20,462 nt of DNA. It comes from CAYPOY01 sp964412395 (GTDB lineage: Bacteria > Chloroflexota > Anaerolineae > B4-G1). This document shows, piece by piece, positions 7,537-15,239 of this stretch. The notes beneath the pieces are model-generated. The model had not been told where the DNA came from. It did not search any database and saw nothing but the letters and a program-made list of their open reading frames with translations. Made by a program: the position numbers and the translations under genes. The first letter of the stretch is position 1; the number at the start of each line of letters is the position of its first letter. Location: contig CAYPOY010000065.1 of NCBI GenBank assembly GCA_964412395.1, positions 1-20,462 on the forward strand, given 5' to 3'.

Positions 7537-8904
7537 CTATGTCTCACGCACATGAATGCGGCTGATTACCCGCAGCCACCCAATCGAGCCATCCGGCTTT
7601 CGTACGATCTCTGTCGTTGCTATTATATCCTTAAAGGGTCCATCCAATATAAGCAGGCGGTCTTTCCCACATAGGGCAAGAGACATCGGTGGTAGCGCAG
7701 GGGGCGGAGGTGAATCTGGAGAACCTTTAAGCATCATCTGGGCCACAAGTTTCCCATCCCGTACATCGAGTTCGATATCTGCACGTGGGCGACCATAGCG
7801 TCCCGCATAGGAAGCCAATTCTTCCTCGGATGATTCGATGGGAGTTGGATCAGTGACTTCTAAGCCCAGGTATTGTTTCAGGGCCCAGCGGCTTATTTCG
7901 TGAGTCGTCACATACCCACCTGGCTTGGTATTGGTCAAAATGGCGATGGCAAAGTCATGCTCAGGGATCAACACAAGCAAAGAGACTTGTCCATTGGCGC
8001 CACCGCTATGCCAGATCTGGCGCGTTCCATACGTCTCGCCTATAGCCCAACCAAGTCCCCACGTCTCATCTCCCCAAACAGTCACCTGCGGCGAGTGCAT
8101 CTGGGCCATTGACTCCGGCGAGAGCAATTGGGTTTTGTCTTCCGTCTTGCCATCTCCCAGATGGAAGCGGGCATAACGCAGCAAATCCTGTACATGGCAC
8201 GTGATTCCACCAGCGGGGTACATGGAATGGGGCGATGGCCAAGGACGAGCAACCTGAGCGCCATCTTCACTCACGTTGTGCCCTACTACAAACCGGTGAG
8301 TCATAACATCGCCAGGGTCAAAGAAAGAATTCTGCAAACCAAGCGGTTCAAGAACCAGTTCTTTTAGCGCCGCTTGGTAGCTCTTGCCGGTCACCACTTC
8401 GATGATATAGCCGGCAACGGAGAACCCAGCGTTGTTGTAGGACCAGACGGTGCCAACGGGAGCAAGTTGTTCCAGGTCAGCCATGTCGGCTACGTACCTG
8501 GATAAGGCATCGTCTCCCGCGCCCGTGTCGTGGAAGAAGTCGCCAACCCAGCCCCCTGTATGAGTGAGGAGATGGCGAATGGTGACCTGGGAAGCGGCTG
8601 TTTCATCTGCCACCTTGAAATCCGGCAAATACGTCCGCACCGGCGCATCCAGGTCCAGCTTGCCCATTTCCACTAGCCGCATGATGGTCGTGCCGGTGAA
8701 CGTTTTGGTGATCGAACCAATTTGGAACAGTGTCTCGTCCGTGACAGACAAAGGATGATCCACACTGGTCACTCCAAAGCCGGCTGTGACTGTCTCACCC
8801 TCATGCAGAATGCCCACAGCCACGCCAGGGACACCCTTTTCCTCCATCACCTTGGCAACAAACTCGCTCAGGCGATCCCAGTTTGCCTTATGACTGGTGT
8901 TCAT
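7537..8904 (-). CDS. Class C beta-lactamase-like serine hydrolase, cytoplasmic
   Basis: 455 aa. Seen: catalytic S-x-x-K as SITK at 64-67, Y-x-N as YNN at 156-158 and the third motif HSG at 299-301, all intact. A C-terminal domain of about 100 residues follows the hydrolase core. No signal peptide or membrane segment is seen, so it should be cytoplasmic, unlike true AmpC enzymes. Relatives include esterases, D-aminopeptidases and EstB-type hydrolases; substrate cannot be told. The start ATG is preceded by GGAGGG (8916-8911 on the minus strand) at 6 bases. That ribosome site lies right at the edge of the transposase relic, so the promoter may have been changed by the insertion. The real upstream partner, if any, is probably lost. 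Confidence 0.87.
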   Translation of the reverse strand: MNTSHKANWDRLSEFVAKVMEEKGVPGVAVGILHEGETVTAGFGVTSVDHPLSVTDETLFQIGSITKTFTGTTIMRLVEMGKLDLDAPVRTYLPDFKVADETAASQVTIRHLLTHTGGWVGDFFHDTGAGDDALSRYVADMADLEQLAPVGTVWSYNNAGFSVAGYIIEVVTGKSYQAALKELVLEPLGLQNSFFDPGDVMTHRFVVGHNVSEDGAQVARPWPSPHSMYPAGGITCHVQDLLRYARFHLGDGKTEDKTQLLSPESMAQMHSPQVTVWGDETWGLGWAIGETYGTRQIWHSGGANGQVSLLVLIPEHDFAIAILTNTKPGGYVTTHEISRWALKQYLGLEVTDPTPIESSEEELASYAGRYGRPRADIELDVRDGKLVAQMMLKGSPDSPPPPALPPMSLALCGKDRLLILDGPFKDIIATTEIVRKPDGSIGWLRVISRIHVRET

Positions 8905-8942
8905 CTCTTACCCTCCATGCTACCAGATTCACTACCGGACAC

Positions 8943-9128
8943 TTTGTTGAAAGGTTGACTCATGGGGAGAGCCGGGTGAAAGAGTACTATCGTTGGCTCA
9001 CCAACGAGGGCATTGGTGCTGAGCTGTACTTTCTGCCCTTTGCCGAAGCCTTGTTAATGAGTCTGGCCCACTGTCCACTTGTGCTGGCAATGGATGGCAG
9101 TGAAGTTGGGCGGGGCTGCTTGACCTTG
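8943..9128 (+). mobile_element. IS4-like transposase relic (N-terminal fragment)
   Basis: 62 codons of open frame resembling the N-terminal part of an IS4-type DDE transposase: the helical ESRVKEYYRWL stretch, then AELYFLPFAEALLM, then LVLAMDGSEVGRGCLTL, in which the Asp of AMDGS matches the first catalytic Asp of the DDE triad (recognised from memory). After Leu at 9126-9128 the similarity stops at once and the frame reads into antisense of the lipoprotein gene. The second Asp and Glu are absent, no terminal repeats are seen, and no start codon in frame is convincing. An ATG at 8917 in another frame gives only 13 codons. This is a dead insertion remnant. Confidence 0.7.
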
Positions 9129-9479
9129 GGTGATCTCGCTGATCTCTGTACAGCTATCGGGTAGGTTATCCCGCGCCACCACATTGACCTGAATCGGGAA
9201 CGACTCGAGCAGCATGATCTCGATGCTCTCAACCATGGCCTCTCCGGTGATAACCTCGCCCTCGACGGCTGTCGGCCCTTGGGTCGGTTCGGTTGTTGCA
9301 GTTGGTTCCGGTGCCACCTCAGTTGGCGTAGCGGTCGGCTCCTGCTCGGTCGCAATCGCTGTCGTTGTGGGCGTTGCTTTCTCAGGTTCAGCCGTCGGCG
9401 TTGGGGATACAACTGGCTGACCACAACTAGCAAGCAGCAAAGTGAGCGCTAATGCGATAAGAAGCCAGTTCTTTTTCAT
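9054..9479 (-). CDS. Short lipoprotein with Thr/Pro linker, 3' end replaced by IS relic
   Basis: 141 aa from the ATG at 9479; GGAGG lies 8 bases upstream. An upstream in-frame ATG at 9506 would give nine extra charged residues before the signal and is not preferred. Signal peptide MKKNWLLIALALTLLLASC with a lipobox (LASC, Cys at 19) indicates a lipid-anchored outer-face protein. Residues about 25-75 are a Pro/Thr/Glu linker (ATPTEVAPEPTA). The folded part begins near MVESIEIMLLESFPIQVNVVAR and reaches DSCTEISEITQ. From there (9125 downward) the sequence is antisense to the transposase relic, giving an unrelated tail of about 24 residues. From memory, related proteins continue for several tens of residues, so this protein is probably truncated and possibly unfolded. 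No enzymatic motif is seen. Confidence 0.65.
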   Translation of the reverse strand: MKKNWLLIALALTLLLASCGQPVVSPTPTAEPEKATPTTTAIATEQEPTATPTEVAPEPTATTEPTQGPTAVEGEVITGEAMVESIEIMLLESFPIQVNVVARDNLPDSCTEISEITQGQAAPPNFTAIHCQHKWTVGQTH

Positions 9480-9552
9480 CGTTTCTTCCTCCTTGTTCTT
9501 CTCCATCCTTAACTTGCGCTCCTGCTGAGTGGTTCGACGGCGCTACATATTC

Positions 9553-10938
9553 TCAATGGGAAGCACACTCGAAGAGACCGAAACCATGCTCAGGGTAAAT
9601 CATCATTACGCTTTGAAAGTCAATATGCTGTCCCCACTGCCACAGCGCGTCACCCTGTTGGCTATGCTGGATGCCTGGACCTAAGCCCCATGAGAGGTCG
9701 CTACTCAGCCTCACTTGTGGCGTCTGCAATTGCGTAGTCATCTCTGCACTAAGATATTGCGGATTGGATAGTTCGATCAGGAAGGCGGCCATATCACCAA
9801 CTGTGGCCCGTACTGAACCGGCAGCATTCGCATGCGTTGCCGGCCACTTCGGCACTGGTAAGTTCGATTTTGCTTGCGAGCAGGCAAGCACAACCACGAT
9901 TAGCACACTCAGAACGATGGCCAGTGCGGTCAGCTTCCCCGGCCGTTCTGGAGACAGCCGGAGGATGATAACACGGCCAGCGAAAAACGCCAACGCGAAG
10001 CCGATTGCCAAAATGAGCCCGCATAAAGCGATCAACCAAGCGAATTCCAGCCAGCCAATGTCTCCGAGCAAGACAAAGGCTGGCAGGAGCGATAAGACAA
10101 ACGCCACAGCGCAGGCCCCAATCACCATCCACCGCGTGGGTCGCCATTGGCCCGTCCGAATCCGCAGGATCAAGAGTCCGAGGAGTCCGACAATGACCAA
10201 GGAAGCCACGAAGGGAACTATGAAAAGCAACGCAGGAACGAAGGCACGTACGTGACCATTGGCCGTGCGGGGGGTGATCTCCGTAGGGTTGACAAAGCTA
10301 CTCGATGACATCCCGAGAGGCACGAACACCATTTCCTGGGCGATGTCCTCAAGCGATTGGTCGGTTACCTGCTCAATTACTGCTTGCAGGTAGTGAAGCC
10401 CGCTGGCTGAATAGTAATAACCACGGCCAGGGGCAAAGAGGCTTTCCCTGCCGATTTGGCCAAGTCCCGAACTGTGAGAGAGCACGTGGCGCAGGGTGAT
10501 GGTATCCCTGTACTCAGAGGGGGGCAGCCACGGTTCAGGCAGATAAGCATTCAGAGGCTCATCAAGTGAAAGTTTGCCCTGATCGACAAGCCGCAGCGCG
10601 ATATAAGCCGTCACCACTTTACTGTTAGAGGCCACCTCGAACGGTGTTTCCGGTGTAACCGGCTTGCGTGTGATTGCATTCGCAACCCCGAAGCCCTCTG
10701 TCCAAACGATCTTATCGTCACGGATGAGGGCGATGGCAACCCCAGGTATGTTCTTCTCTTGCATGTAATCAGGGATGTAGCTCTCAAGATCGGCAATGAT
10801 GACATCAGTAGGCTCCGACAGTCGCAGCGGTGGCTCTTGCCCAGATGTGATCGCTGCGAGTGCGGCTGCCTGGCCGCACGCCGCCATTCCCGTGACCATG
10901 GCCAGCAAGGCCAACAAGGTAAAGGTCTTGAGTTTCAT
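9553..10938 (-). CDS. Lipoprotein serine hydrolase (class C type) with inserted membrane segments
   Basis: 461 aa. Signal peptide with lipobox GMAAC (Cys21). The penicillin-binding/beta-lactamase fold starts near residue 45: SNSK at 104-107 gives the catalytic Ser/Lys. The Y-x-N motif reads YSAS (around 177-179), so the Asn seems changed to Ala. HSSGL at 155-159 fits the family. Between the hydrolase core and its last part are four predicted membrane helices (about 233-260, 268-292, 295-320, 336-353). The third catalytic region appears as LWQWGQ at 433-438. The protein stops 23 residues later after HGFGLFECASH, earlier than expected, so the C-terminus may be cut by a frameshift or deletion. 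The start overlaps the stop of a leader ORF (ATGA), with its own GAGGAG 9 bases upstream. Substrate unknown; activity doubtful. Confidence 0.75.
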   Translation of the reverse strand: MKLKTFTLLALLAMVTGMAACGQAAALAAITSGQEPPLRLSEPTDVIIADLESYIPDYMQEKNIPGVAIALIRDDKIVWTEGFGVANAITRKPVTPETPFEVASNSKVVTAYIALRLVDQGKLSLDEPLNAYLPEPWLPPSEYRDTITLRHVLSHSSGLGQIGRESLFAPGRGYYYSASGLHYLQAVIEQVTDQSLEDIAQEMVFVPLGMSSSSFVNPTEITPRTANGHVRAFVPALLFIVPFVASLVIVGLLGLLILRIRTGQWRPTRWMVIGACAVAFVLSLLPAFVLLGDIGWLEFAWLIALCGLILAIGFALAFFAGRVIILRLSPERPGKLTALAIVLSVLIVVVLACSQAKSNLPVPKWPATHANAAGSVRATVGDMAAFLIELSNPQYLSAEMTTQLQTPQVRLSSDLSWGLGPGIQHSQQGDALWQWGQHIDFQSVMMIYPEHGFGLFECASH

Positions 10939-11009
10939 CGCTTTTTTCTCCTCATTCCCGTCGCTGACAGTCGGTTTGTGTCTGTTTGTGATACGGTTGT
11001 GCTGATCAT
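10935..11009 (-). CDS. Leader ORF, 24 codons, ATGA-coupled to the serine hydrolase
   Basis: Reads MISTTVSQTDTNRLS followed by ATGMRRKKR. It has its own AAAGGAG site 9 bases before the ATG at 11009. Its TGA stop (10937-10935) overlaps the hydrolase ATG (10938-10936), a classic coupling geometry. The same leader (MISTTVSQTDTNRLS, then STKRRRKK) occurs at 17348-17280, where it is fused in frame to another hydrolase. Conservation of its start, ribosome site and most codons suggests it is translated, but it could also be the decayed or alternative N-terminus of the lipoprotein. Confidence 0.5.
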   Translation of the reverse strand: MISTTVSQTDTNRLSATGMRRKKR

Positions 11010-11049
11010 TTGATGTCTCTCCTTTCGTGCTTTGGTTAGATCATCCACC

Positions 11050-11170
11050 TCAGATCAACCGCCCTAGCTCCTCTTCCAGGTCGGGCTCGATGCGATGACG
11101 GAGACCAGCGGCAGGGCCAGGTCTCGTTTCTTGATGAGCTGACCGTGCAAGGCAGCCCGTTGGCCACCGG
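11050..11170 (-). pseudogene. 3' fragment of the small conserved gene (compare 17394-17696)
   Basis: The minus strand encodes AALHGQLIKKRDLALPLVSV, clearly matching ALHGLLIKIRNLGLPLLSV of the intact gene at 17394-17696. After SV a one-base deletion shifts the frame; the other frame then gives IEPDLEEELGRLI and a TGA, matching VEPDLEEIPGS. The first two thirds of the gene are missing, and the fragment begins about 26 bases after the end of the permease pseudogene. It marks the recombination edge of the duplicated cassette. Confidence 0.7.
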
Positions 11171-11195
11171 ATCGGGGATGATCGTTTTGTCCTAC

Positions 11196-12295
11196 CTACC
11201 GATCCCACCGGCGCACCTGCCAGACCACGACGGCATAGAGCAGGGTGGAGATTCCCAACACGCTGCCCAGATTCGCCAGGGCCTCCCCCCACGGCACGTT
11301 TTCCAGGAAGACGAATCGGATGATCTCCGCCAGCACCACGGAGGGGACTCAGGGAAGCATGGCTTGAACGACCGCGGGAATGTCCAGGCCCAACATGTTG
11401 ACAAATAGCGCGCCGATGAAAACCACCATGAGCAACATCGTCAAACCGGCCACGTCTTGCTGGCGCTCGAAGAAGCTGCCCAGCACCAAACCCACCCCTA
11501 CGCTAAACACACCAATACCGAGCACGAACAGCAGCACCACCTCCCAGTGGACCACCCCGGCCCAGTTGATGGCGAACACCACGCTGGCCGTTACCATGAC
11601 GTAGAACAGCCCGGCCAGAGCCTTCCCCACCACCACCTGGGTGATGCTGGCCGGAGAGACCAGCAATGCGCTCATAGTCTTGGTCTGTTTTTCCTCGAAC
11701 AGCAGCGCCGGCACCAGGCTGATACCCATCATGAGGATGACGGTCACCGGCGTTATTGTGACCATGAGCAGCCACAGCCCTGAATCAGAGGGGGGATACA
11801 CGATGTTCCCCTCAACGTTGATACGCACCGGCTGACCCACCAGCTCCTCGATCTGCTCTTCAAAGTCGGTTTTCAATTGGGATACCTTCATGCGATTGGC
11901 CCAGGCCACGTAACCGTCAAGTTCTGGCTGTCCGCCGGCTTCCAGGATCTGGTCGAAATCGTCCGGCACCGCCAGACCAAATTCCACGCCCAGGCCAAAC
12001 CCCGTACTCCCGATAACCTGCTCCACCTCTGTCAGTGATCTTGCGCGCCGCACCTGGTACTGAGCGCTGTTCTCCAGTTCGGCGGTCATGCGCGACTCTC
12101 CAGGGTCGTACACCAACACCGGGGTTTCCGGTGGGACTAACATTAACCCTAGCGCCTTGGGCATCAAAAGCATAAAGCCCATGCCCAGGATCAGGGATAT
12201 GATGAGCTTATTCCTGAGCGAATCTACGATGTCCTTCGACGCGATCGTCCACACGATGTGCAGGCTATCAGCGATTTTTCTCGTTTTGTTTTCAT
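11196..12295 (-). pseudogene. ABC-2 type permease, third copy, broken by UGA and a start frameshift
   Basis: The frame matches the intact permease at 13285-14370 through the whole length (TIASKDIVDSLRNK; LLVSPASITQVVVGKALAGLFYV), but carries two lesions. First, the ATG at 12295, with an AAGGA site upstream, is one base out of frame with the body: MKTKREK must lose frame within an A5 run (12275-12279) to reach IADSLHIVW. Second, a TGA at 11351-11349 interrupts the frame after AMLP. The same frame continues for 50 more codons (VPSVVLAEIIRFVFLENV ... VRRWDR) to a TAG at 11198-11196. The stop aligns with Trp in the sister sequence FSWLPTSAL. Restored, it would have about 366 residues and six membrane helices, the usual size. 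It may still give a truncated product from an internal GTG at 12254. Confidence 0.8.
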
Positions 12296-12322
12296 AGTAA
12301 TCATTCCTTTTGGTTTCGTAGG

Positions 12323-12341
12323 GGCAGGTTTTGTTCCTGCC
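12323..12341. repeat. Small intergenic hairpin
   Basis: GGCAGG (12323-12328) and CCTGCC (12336-12341) around a 7-base loop, in the short gap between two permease pseudogenes. No T-run follows on the minus strand, so it is not a standard terminator. It may be an mRNA-processing or stability element, or a scattered repeat. Confidence 0.35.
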
Positions 12342-12349
12342 AACAGCGA

Positions 12350-13218
12350 CTAGCGGTCCGACTGGCGCACCTTCCACACCACCGCGGCAAAGACCAGCCC
12401 AGTCCATCCCAGCGCGATAGCCAAATTGATCCAGATCTGGGCCGGGGTGACACCGGTTGAAAACGAGAACTGGAACATCTTTGCCAGGGCGGTGGTCGGC
12501 AGCCAGGAAAATACCGCCCGCAGTCCTTTTGCCAGCAGGGGGTTCAGGGCGATCAACGCCGGAACCAGCAGGAAGATATTAAACACCCACCCCCATAGGT
12601 TCAACTGCTGTGATGATGGCAAGAAACTGCCCAGCGCCAATCCCGACCCAATGGCAAACAGCACGGTGACCAGGAACGCCACGAGTGCCAAACCCCAATC
12701 GGTGACGTAAGCCCAGTTGAGGGCAAAGGACAAACCACCGGTCAATCCCACGTAGAATAATCCCGCCAGGGCTTTGCCCATCACCACCTGCCCGGTGCTG
12801 GCCGGAGAGACCAGTAGCGCATCCAGAGTCTTGGTACGTTTTTCTTCCAGCATCAGGTGCGGCACCACCATGAAGGCCATCCAGAAAATCGCAAAGAGGA
12901 GGGTAAAGTTCGTGCTGGTAGATTGGGCGTCGGGTGGGGGGGTGATAATGTTCCCCCCGATCTCGACGCGCACCTGCCGGCCGAGCAGTTCGGTGAACTT
13001 TTCGCTGTACTGGTGCTGCTCTCGTCATAGACAACGGTGTCAATTCTCCTGTCCCAGGGCCGGACGTTGGAATACCAGGAAAAGAACACCACCATACCGA
13101 CCATGACCAGGATATTGGTGCGGGTCGCCTTGTTCTTCAAGGCATCCACGATGTCTTTCGAGGCGATGGTTCCGGCTATGTACAGGCTTTCCATCAGGGT
13201 GGATTTTGTTGTGGTCAT
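12350..13218 (-). pseudogene. ABC-2 type permease, second copy, with internal out-of-frame deletion
   Basis: The first part (from the ATG at 13218) reads MTTTKSTLMESLYIAGTIAS through RRIDTVVYDE and matches the N-terminus and first membrane helix of the intact permease at 13285-14370. Right after VYDE (about 13021) the reading jumps, in another frame, to QYSEKFTELLGRQVRVEIGG. That part then runs in frame through five membrane helices to KVRQSDR and a TAG at 12352-12350. Compared with the intact copy about 72 codons of the external domain are missing, and the deletion changes the frame. The downstream part could only be made by a new start, for example GTG at 12973. An AAAGGA site precedes the ATG. 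This is a tandem duplicate that has decayed. Confidence 0.82.
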
Positions 13219-13284
13219 GACATTGATTTCCTTTGGATTGATATGGTTTCCGATCCGCGCGCCACTTGCAATTTTGAAGCGATC

Positions 13285-14370
13285 TTACCGATCCGCCTGG
13301 CGCACTTTCCAGATCACCGCCGCAAAGACCAGCGCGGTGCTCACCAGCGCGATAGCCAGATTGATCAAGAGCTGATCCAACGGCGCGCTGCTGGACATTG
13401 AGAACTGGAATATTCTCACCAACGCCGAAGTCGGGAGCCACGAGAATACCGCCTTCAGACCCGGCGCCAGATTGGGCTCCTGGGAAAAGAACGCTGGAAT
13501 TATCAGGACGAACATGACGGGTAGCATCCAAATGACCATGTGCTGTTGGGATTGGATAAAGCTGCCCAGCGCCAGCGCCAACCCGATGGAAAACATCGCG
13601 CAGCCCAGGAACGCCAGGAGCGCCAGTCCCCAGTTGGTGACATTGGCCCAGTGGAGGGCAAAGAACAAACCGCCACCCAGCAGGACATAAAACAACCCGG
13701 CCAGGGCTTTGCTCAACACCACCTGACCGGCGCTGGCCGGAGAAACCAGCAGCGCGTCCAGGGTCTTGGTGCGTTTTTCTTCCAGCATCAGGGCGGGCAC
13801 CAGGGTGATGACCACGAATAAGGTTGCAAAGAGAATGTGAAAGTGCACACCAGAAGTTTCCACGTCGGGCGAGGGGATAACAAAGTTCTCCCCAATCTCG
13901 ACGCGCACCGGCTGGCCGAGCAACTCGGTGAACTTCCTGCTGTATTTGACTTCCAATTCAGCCGCCCGCGCGCGATGGACCCAAAGCACGTAACCGGTAA
14001 GGGTTGGTTCGCCGCCCGATGCCAGAGTCTGGTCGAAATCGGCCGGGATAACCACGCCAAGCTGCTTGTAGCCCATCATTCTTTCCATTTCCTGAATGGA
14101 GGCTGCTTCGTAAAATCTAAACGTATAGCCATCAGCTAACTCTGCTGTGCCAACAGTCAGGCTGGAATGGCCTTCATCGTAGACAGCCGTGTCGATGCGC
14201 TTATCAAAGGGTCGCAAGGTGGAAGCCCAGTAGAAAAACACCACCATGCCCATTATCAGGATGATATTGGTGCGGGTGTTCTTGTTCTTCAGGGCGTCCA
14301 CGATGTCCTTCGAACCGATCACCCAGGCAATATACAGGCTATCCGTCAGTTTCTCTAGTGTCGTGTTCAT
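13285..14370 (-). CDS. ABC-2 type permease, intact copy
   Basis: 361 aa. The architecture is of NatB/ABC-2 type: one N-terminal membrane helix (about 34-52), a large external domain (about 55-205), then five hydrophobic segments (about 208-230, 250-275, 278-300, 308-327, 335-354). It exports an unknown substrate with the ATPase encoded directly upstream. The ATG overlaps the ATPase stop as TAATG, so translation is coupled and the two should be made in equal amounts. Two further permease genes follow in tandem but both are broken, leaving this as the only full subunit; it could work as a homodimer. The motif KTLDALLVSPAS in the cytoplasmic loop is shared by all three copies. Confidence 0.88.
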   Translation of the reverse strand: MNTTLEKLTDSLYIAWVIGSKDIVDALKNKNTRTNIILIMGMVVFFYWASTLRPFDKRIDTAVYDEGHSSLTVGTAELADGYTFRFYEAASIQEMERMMGYKQLGVVIPADFDQTLASGGEPTLTGYVLWVHRARAAELEVKYSRKFTELLGQPVRVEIGENFVIPSPDVETSGVHFHILFATLFVVITLVPALMLEEKRTKTLDALLVSPASAGQVVLSKALAGLFYVLLGGGLFFALHWANVTNWGLALLAFLGCAMFSIGLALALGSFIQSQQHMVIWMLPVMFVLIIPAFFSQEPNLAPGLKAVFSWLPTSALVRIFQFSMSSSAPLDQLLINLAIALVSTALVFAAVIWKVRQADR

Positions 14371-15116
14371 TATTCGTTATCTCCTCGTCCGAGATACCTT
14401 CCGGTAAGTTTGACGAAAACGTCTTCCAATGTTGTTTTCTCACCTTCGCCGTGCTCTGCCTTCAGCCGTTCGGGCGTATCCAGGGCGACGATGTGCCCCT
14501 GGTCAATGATGGCCACCCGGTCGCTGAGCTGGCCGGCCTCTTCCATGTAGTGGGTGGTCAAAGAGACCGTCATGCCCTGCTTTGCCAGGTCGACAACGAT
14601 GGCGCGAACGTCGCGGGCCACGTTGGGGTCCAGGCCGCGGGTGGGTTCATCCAGGAAGAGCACTTTCGGTTTGTGGAGCAGGGCGCGGGCGATGAGGACC
14701 CGCTGCTTCATGCCGTTGGAGTAGGTTTTCATCTTATCACCCGCCCGGTCAGTGAGGCCCACCTGCGCTAACACTTCCTCCACGCGCGCTTTCTCGATAC
14801 GATACAGCCGGGCAAAGAAGCGCAGGTTGTCGCGGGCCGACATACGTTCGTAGATGTTCTGGCTGTCGAACACCACGCCGATCTGCGGCTTCAGGCGCTG
14901 GCGCTCTTCGACCACGTCACAGCCCATCACCTGCGCTTCACCGGACGTGGGCCGCAACTGACCGGTGAGCATTTTGATGGTGGTGGTTTTGCCCGCTCCG
15001 TTTGGACCCAGGAAGCCAAAAATCTCTCCTGGCTCCACGGCAAAACTGATACCATCTACCGCGCGCAGGCCGTTGTAGTGGCGGGTCAGGTTCTGAACTT
15101 TTATCGCTTTCATCAT
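14370..15116 (-). CDS. ABC transporter ATP-binding protein (NatA/DrrA type)
   Basis: 248 aa from the ATG pair at 15116/15113, preceded by AAGGAG. Walker A GPNGAGKT at 37-44, the signature YSNGMKQR, Walker B KVLFLDEP followed by TRGLDP, and H-loop LTTHYMEE are all present. The C-terminal TTLEDVFVKLTGR tail is typical of exporters for drugs, sodium or lipids. A second possible start at 15158, with its own AAAAGGAG, would add MSQNNTDKSIRRST. This resembles in layout the leader ORFs seen elsewhere in this island, so both starts may be used. It is coupled to the permease gene by TAATG. The substrate cannot be inferred from the ATPase. Confidence 0.92.
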   Translation of the reverse strand: MMKAIKVQNLTRHYNGLRAVDGISFAVEPGEIFGFLGPNGAGKTTTIKMLTGQLRPTSGEAQVMGCDVVEERQRLKPQIGVVFDSQNIYERMSARDNLRFFARLYRIEKARVEEVLAQVGLTDRAGDKMKTYSNGMKQRVLIARALLHKPKVLFLDEPTRGLDPNVARDVRAIVVDLAKQGMTVSLTTHYMEEAGQLSDRVAIIDQGHIVALDTPERLKAEHGEGEKTTLEDVFVKLTGRYLGRGDNE

Positions 15117-15188
15117 CGTACTCCTTCGAATTGATTTGTCGGTATTGTTCTGAGACATGACTTTGTTCTCCTTTTGTCTTTTTTGGGG

Positions 15189-15221
15189 GGTGAGGTGCGC
15201 GTTGTGATGCACACCCTCACC
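15189..15221. other. Imperfect stem-loop between hydrolase and ATPase genes
   Basis: GGTGAGG (15189-15195) pairs with CCTCACC (15215-15221), with a partly paired TGC/GCA inside. On the minus strand it is followed by a C6 and A6 run, not T, so it is not an intrinsic terminator. It could adjust the ratio of hydrolase to transporter mRNA. Weak evidence. Confidence 0.3.
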
Positions 15222-15239
15222 ATTGTCGGTTGTTGGCGT

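Larger units (their letters stand above)
10873..11170. repeat. Duplicated cassette, copy 1
   Basis: About 300 bases aligning by eye with 17211-17510 in the same orientation. In minus-strand order it holds the 3' end of a small conserved gene, an intergenic piece, a leader ORF, a Shine-Dalgarno site and the coding sequence for a lipoprotein signal peptide (MKLKTFTLL...GMAAC versus KFKILTLL...GMAAC). Similarity ends abruptly within the mature parts: here a serine hydrolase, in copy 2 an alpha/beta hydrolase. Edges are approximate. Confidence 0.75.

Noticed and set aside
8917..8958. ATG at 8917 (MLPDSLPDTLLKG) as the true transposase start
   Set aside because: It is in a different frame from the transposase-like stretch and ends after 13 codons; without an alignment a frameshifted start cannot be shown.
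9671..10255. Plus-strand open frame opposite the membrane serine hydrolase
   Set aside because: The minus-strand protein has a signal peptide, SxxK motif and membrane helices; the plus-strand frame shows nothing.
7537..10938. The two serine hydrolases as beta-lactam resistance genes
   Set aside because: They share only the general fold and motifs; one has no signal peptide and the other has an altered Y-x-N motif and extra helices.
11349..11351. UGA reassigned to Trp in this organism
   Set aside because: yifB (7508-7510) and the small gene at 17394 use TGA as a true stop, so a local nonsense mutation is simpler.
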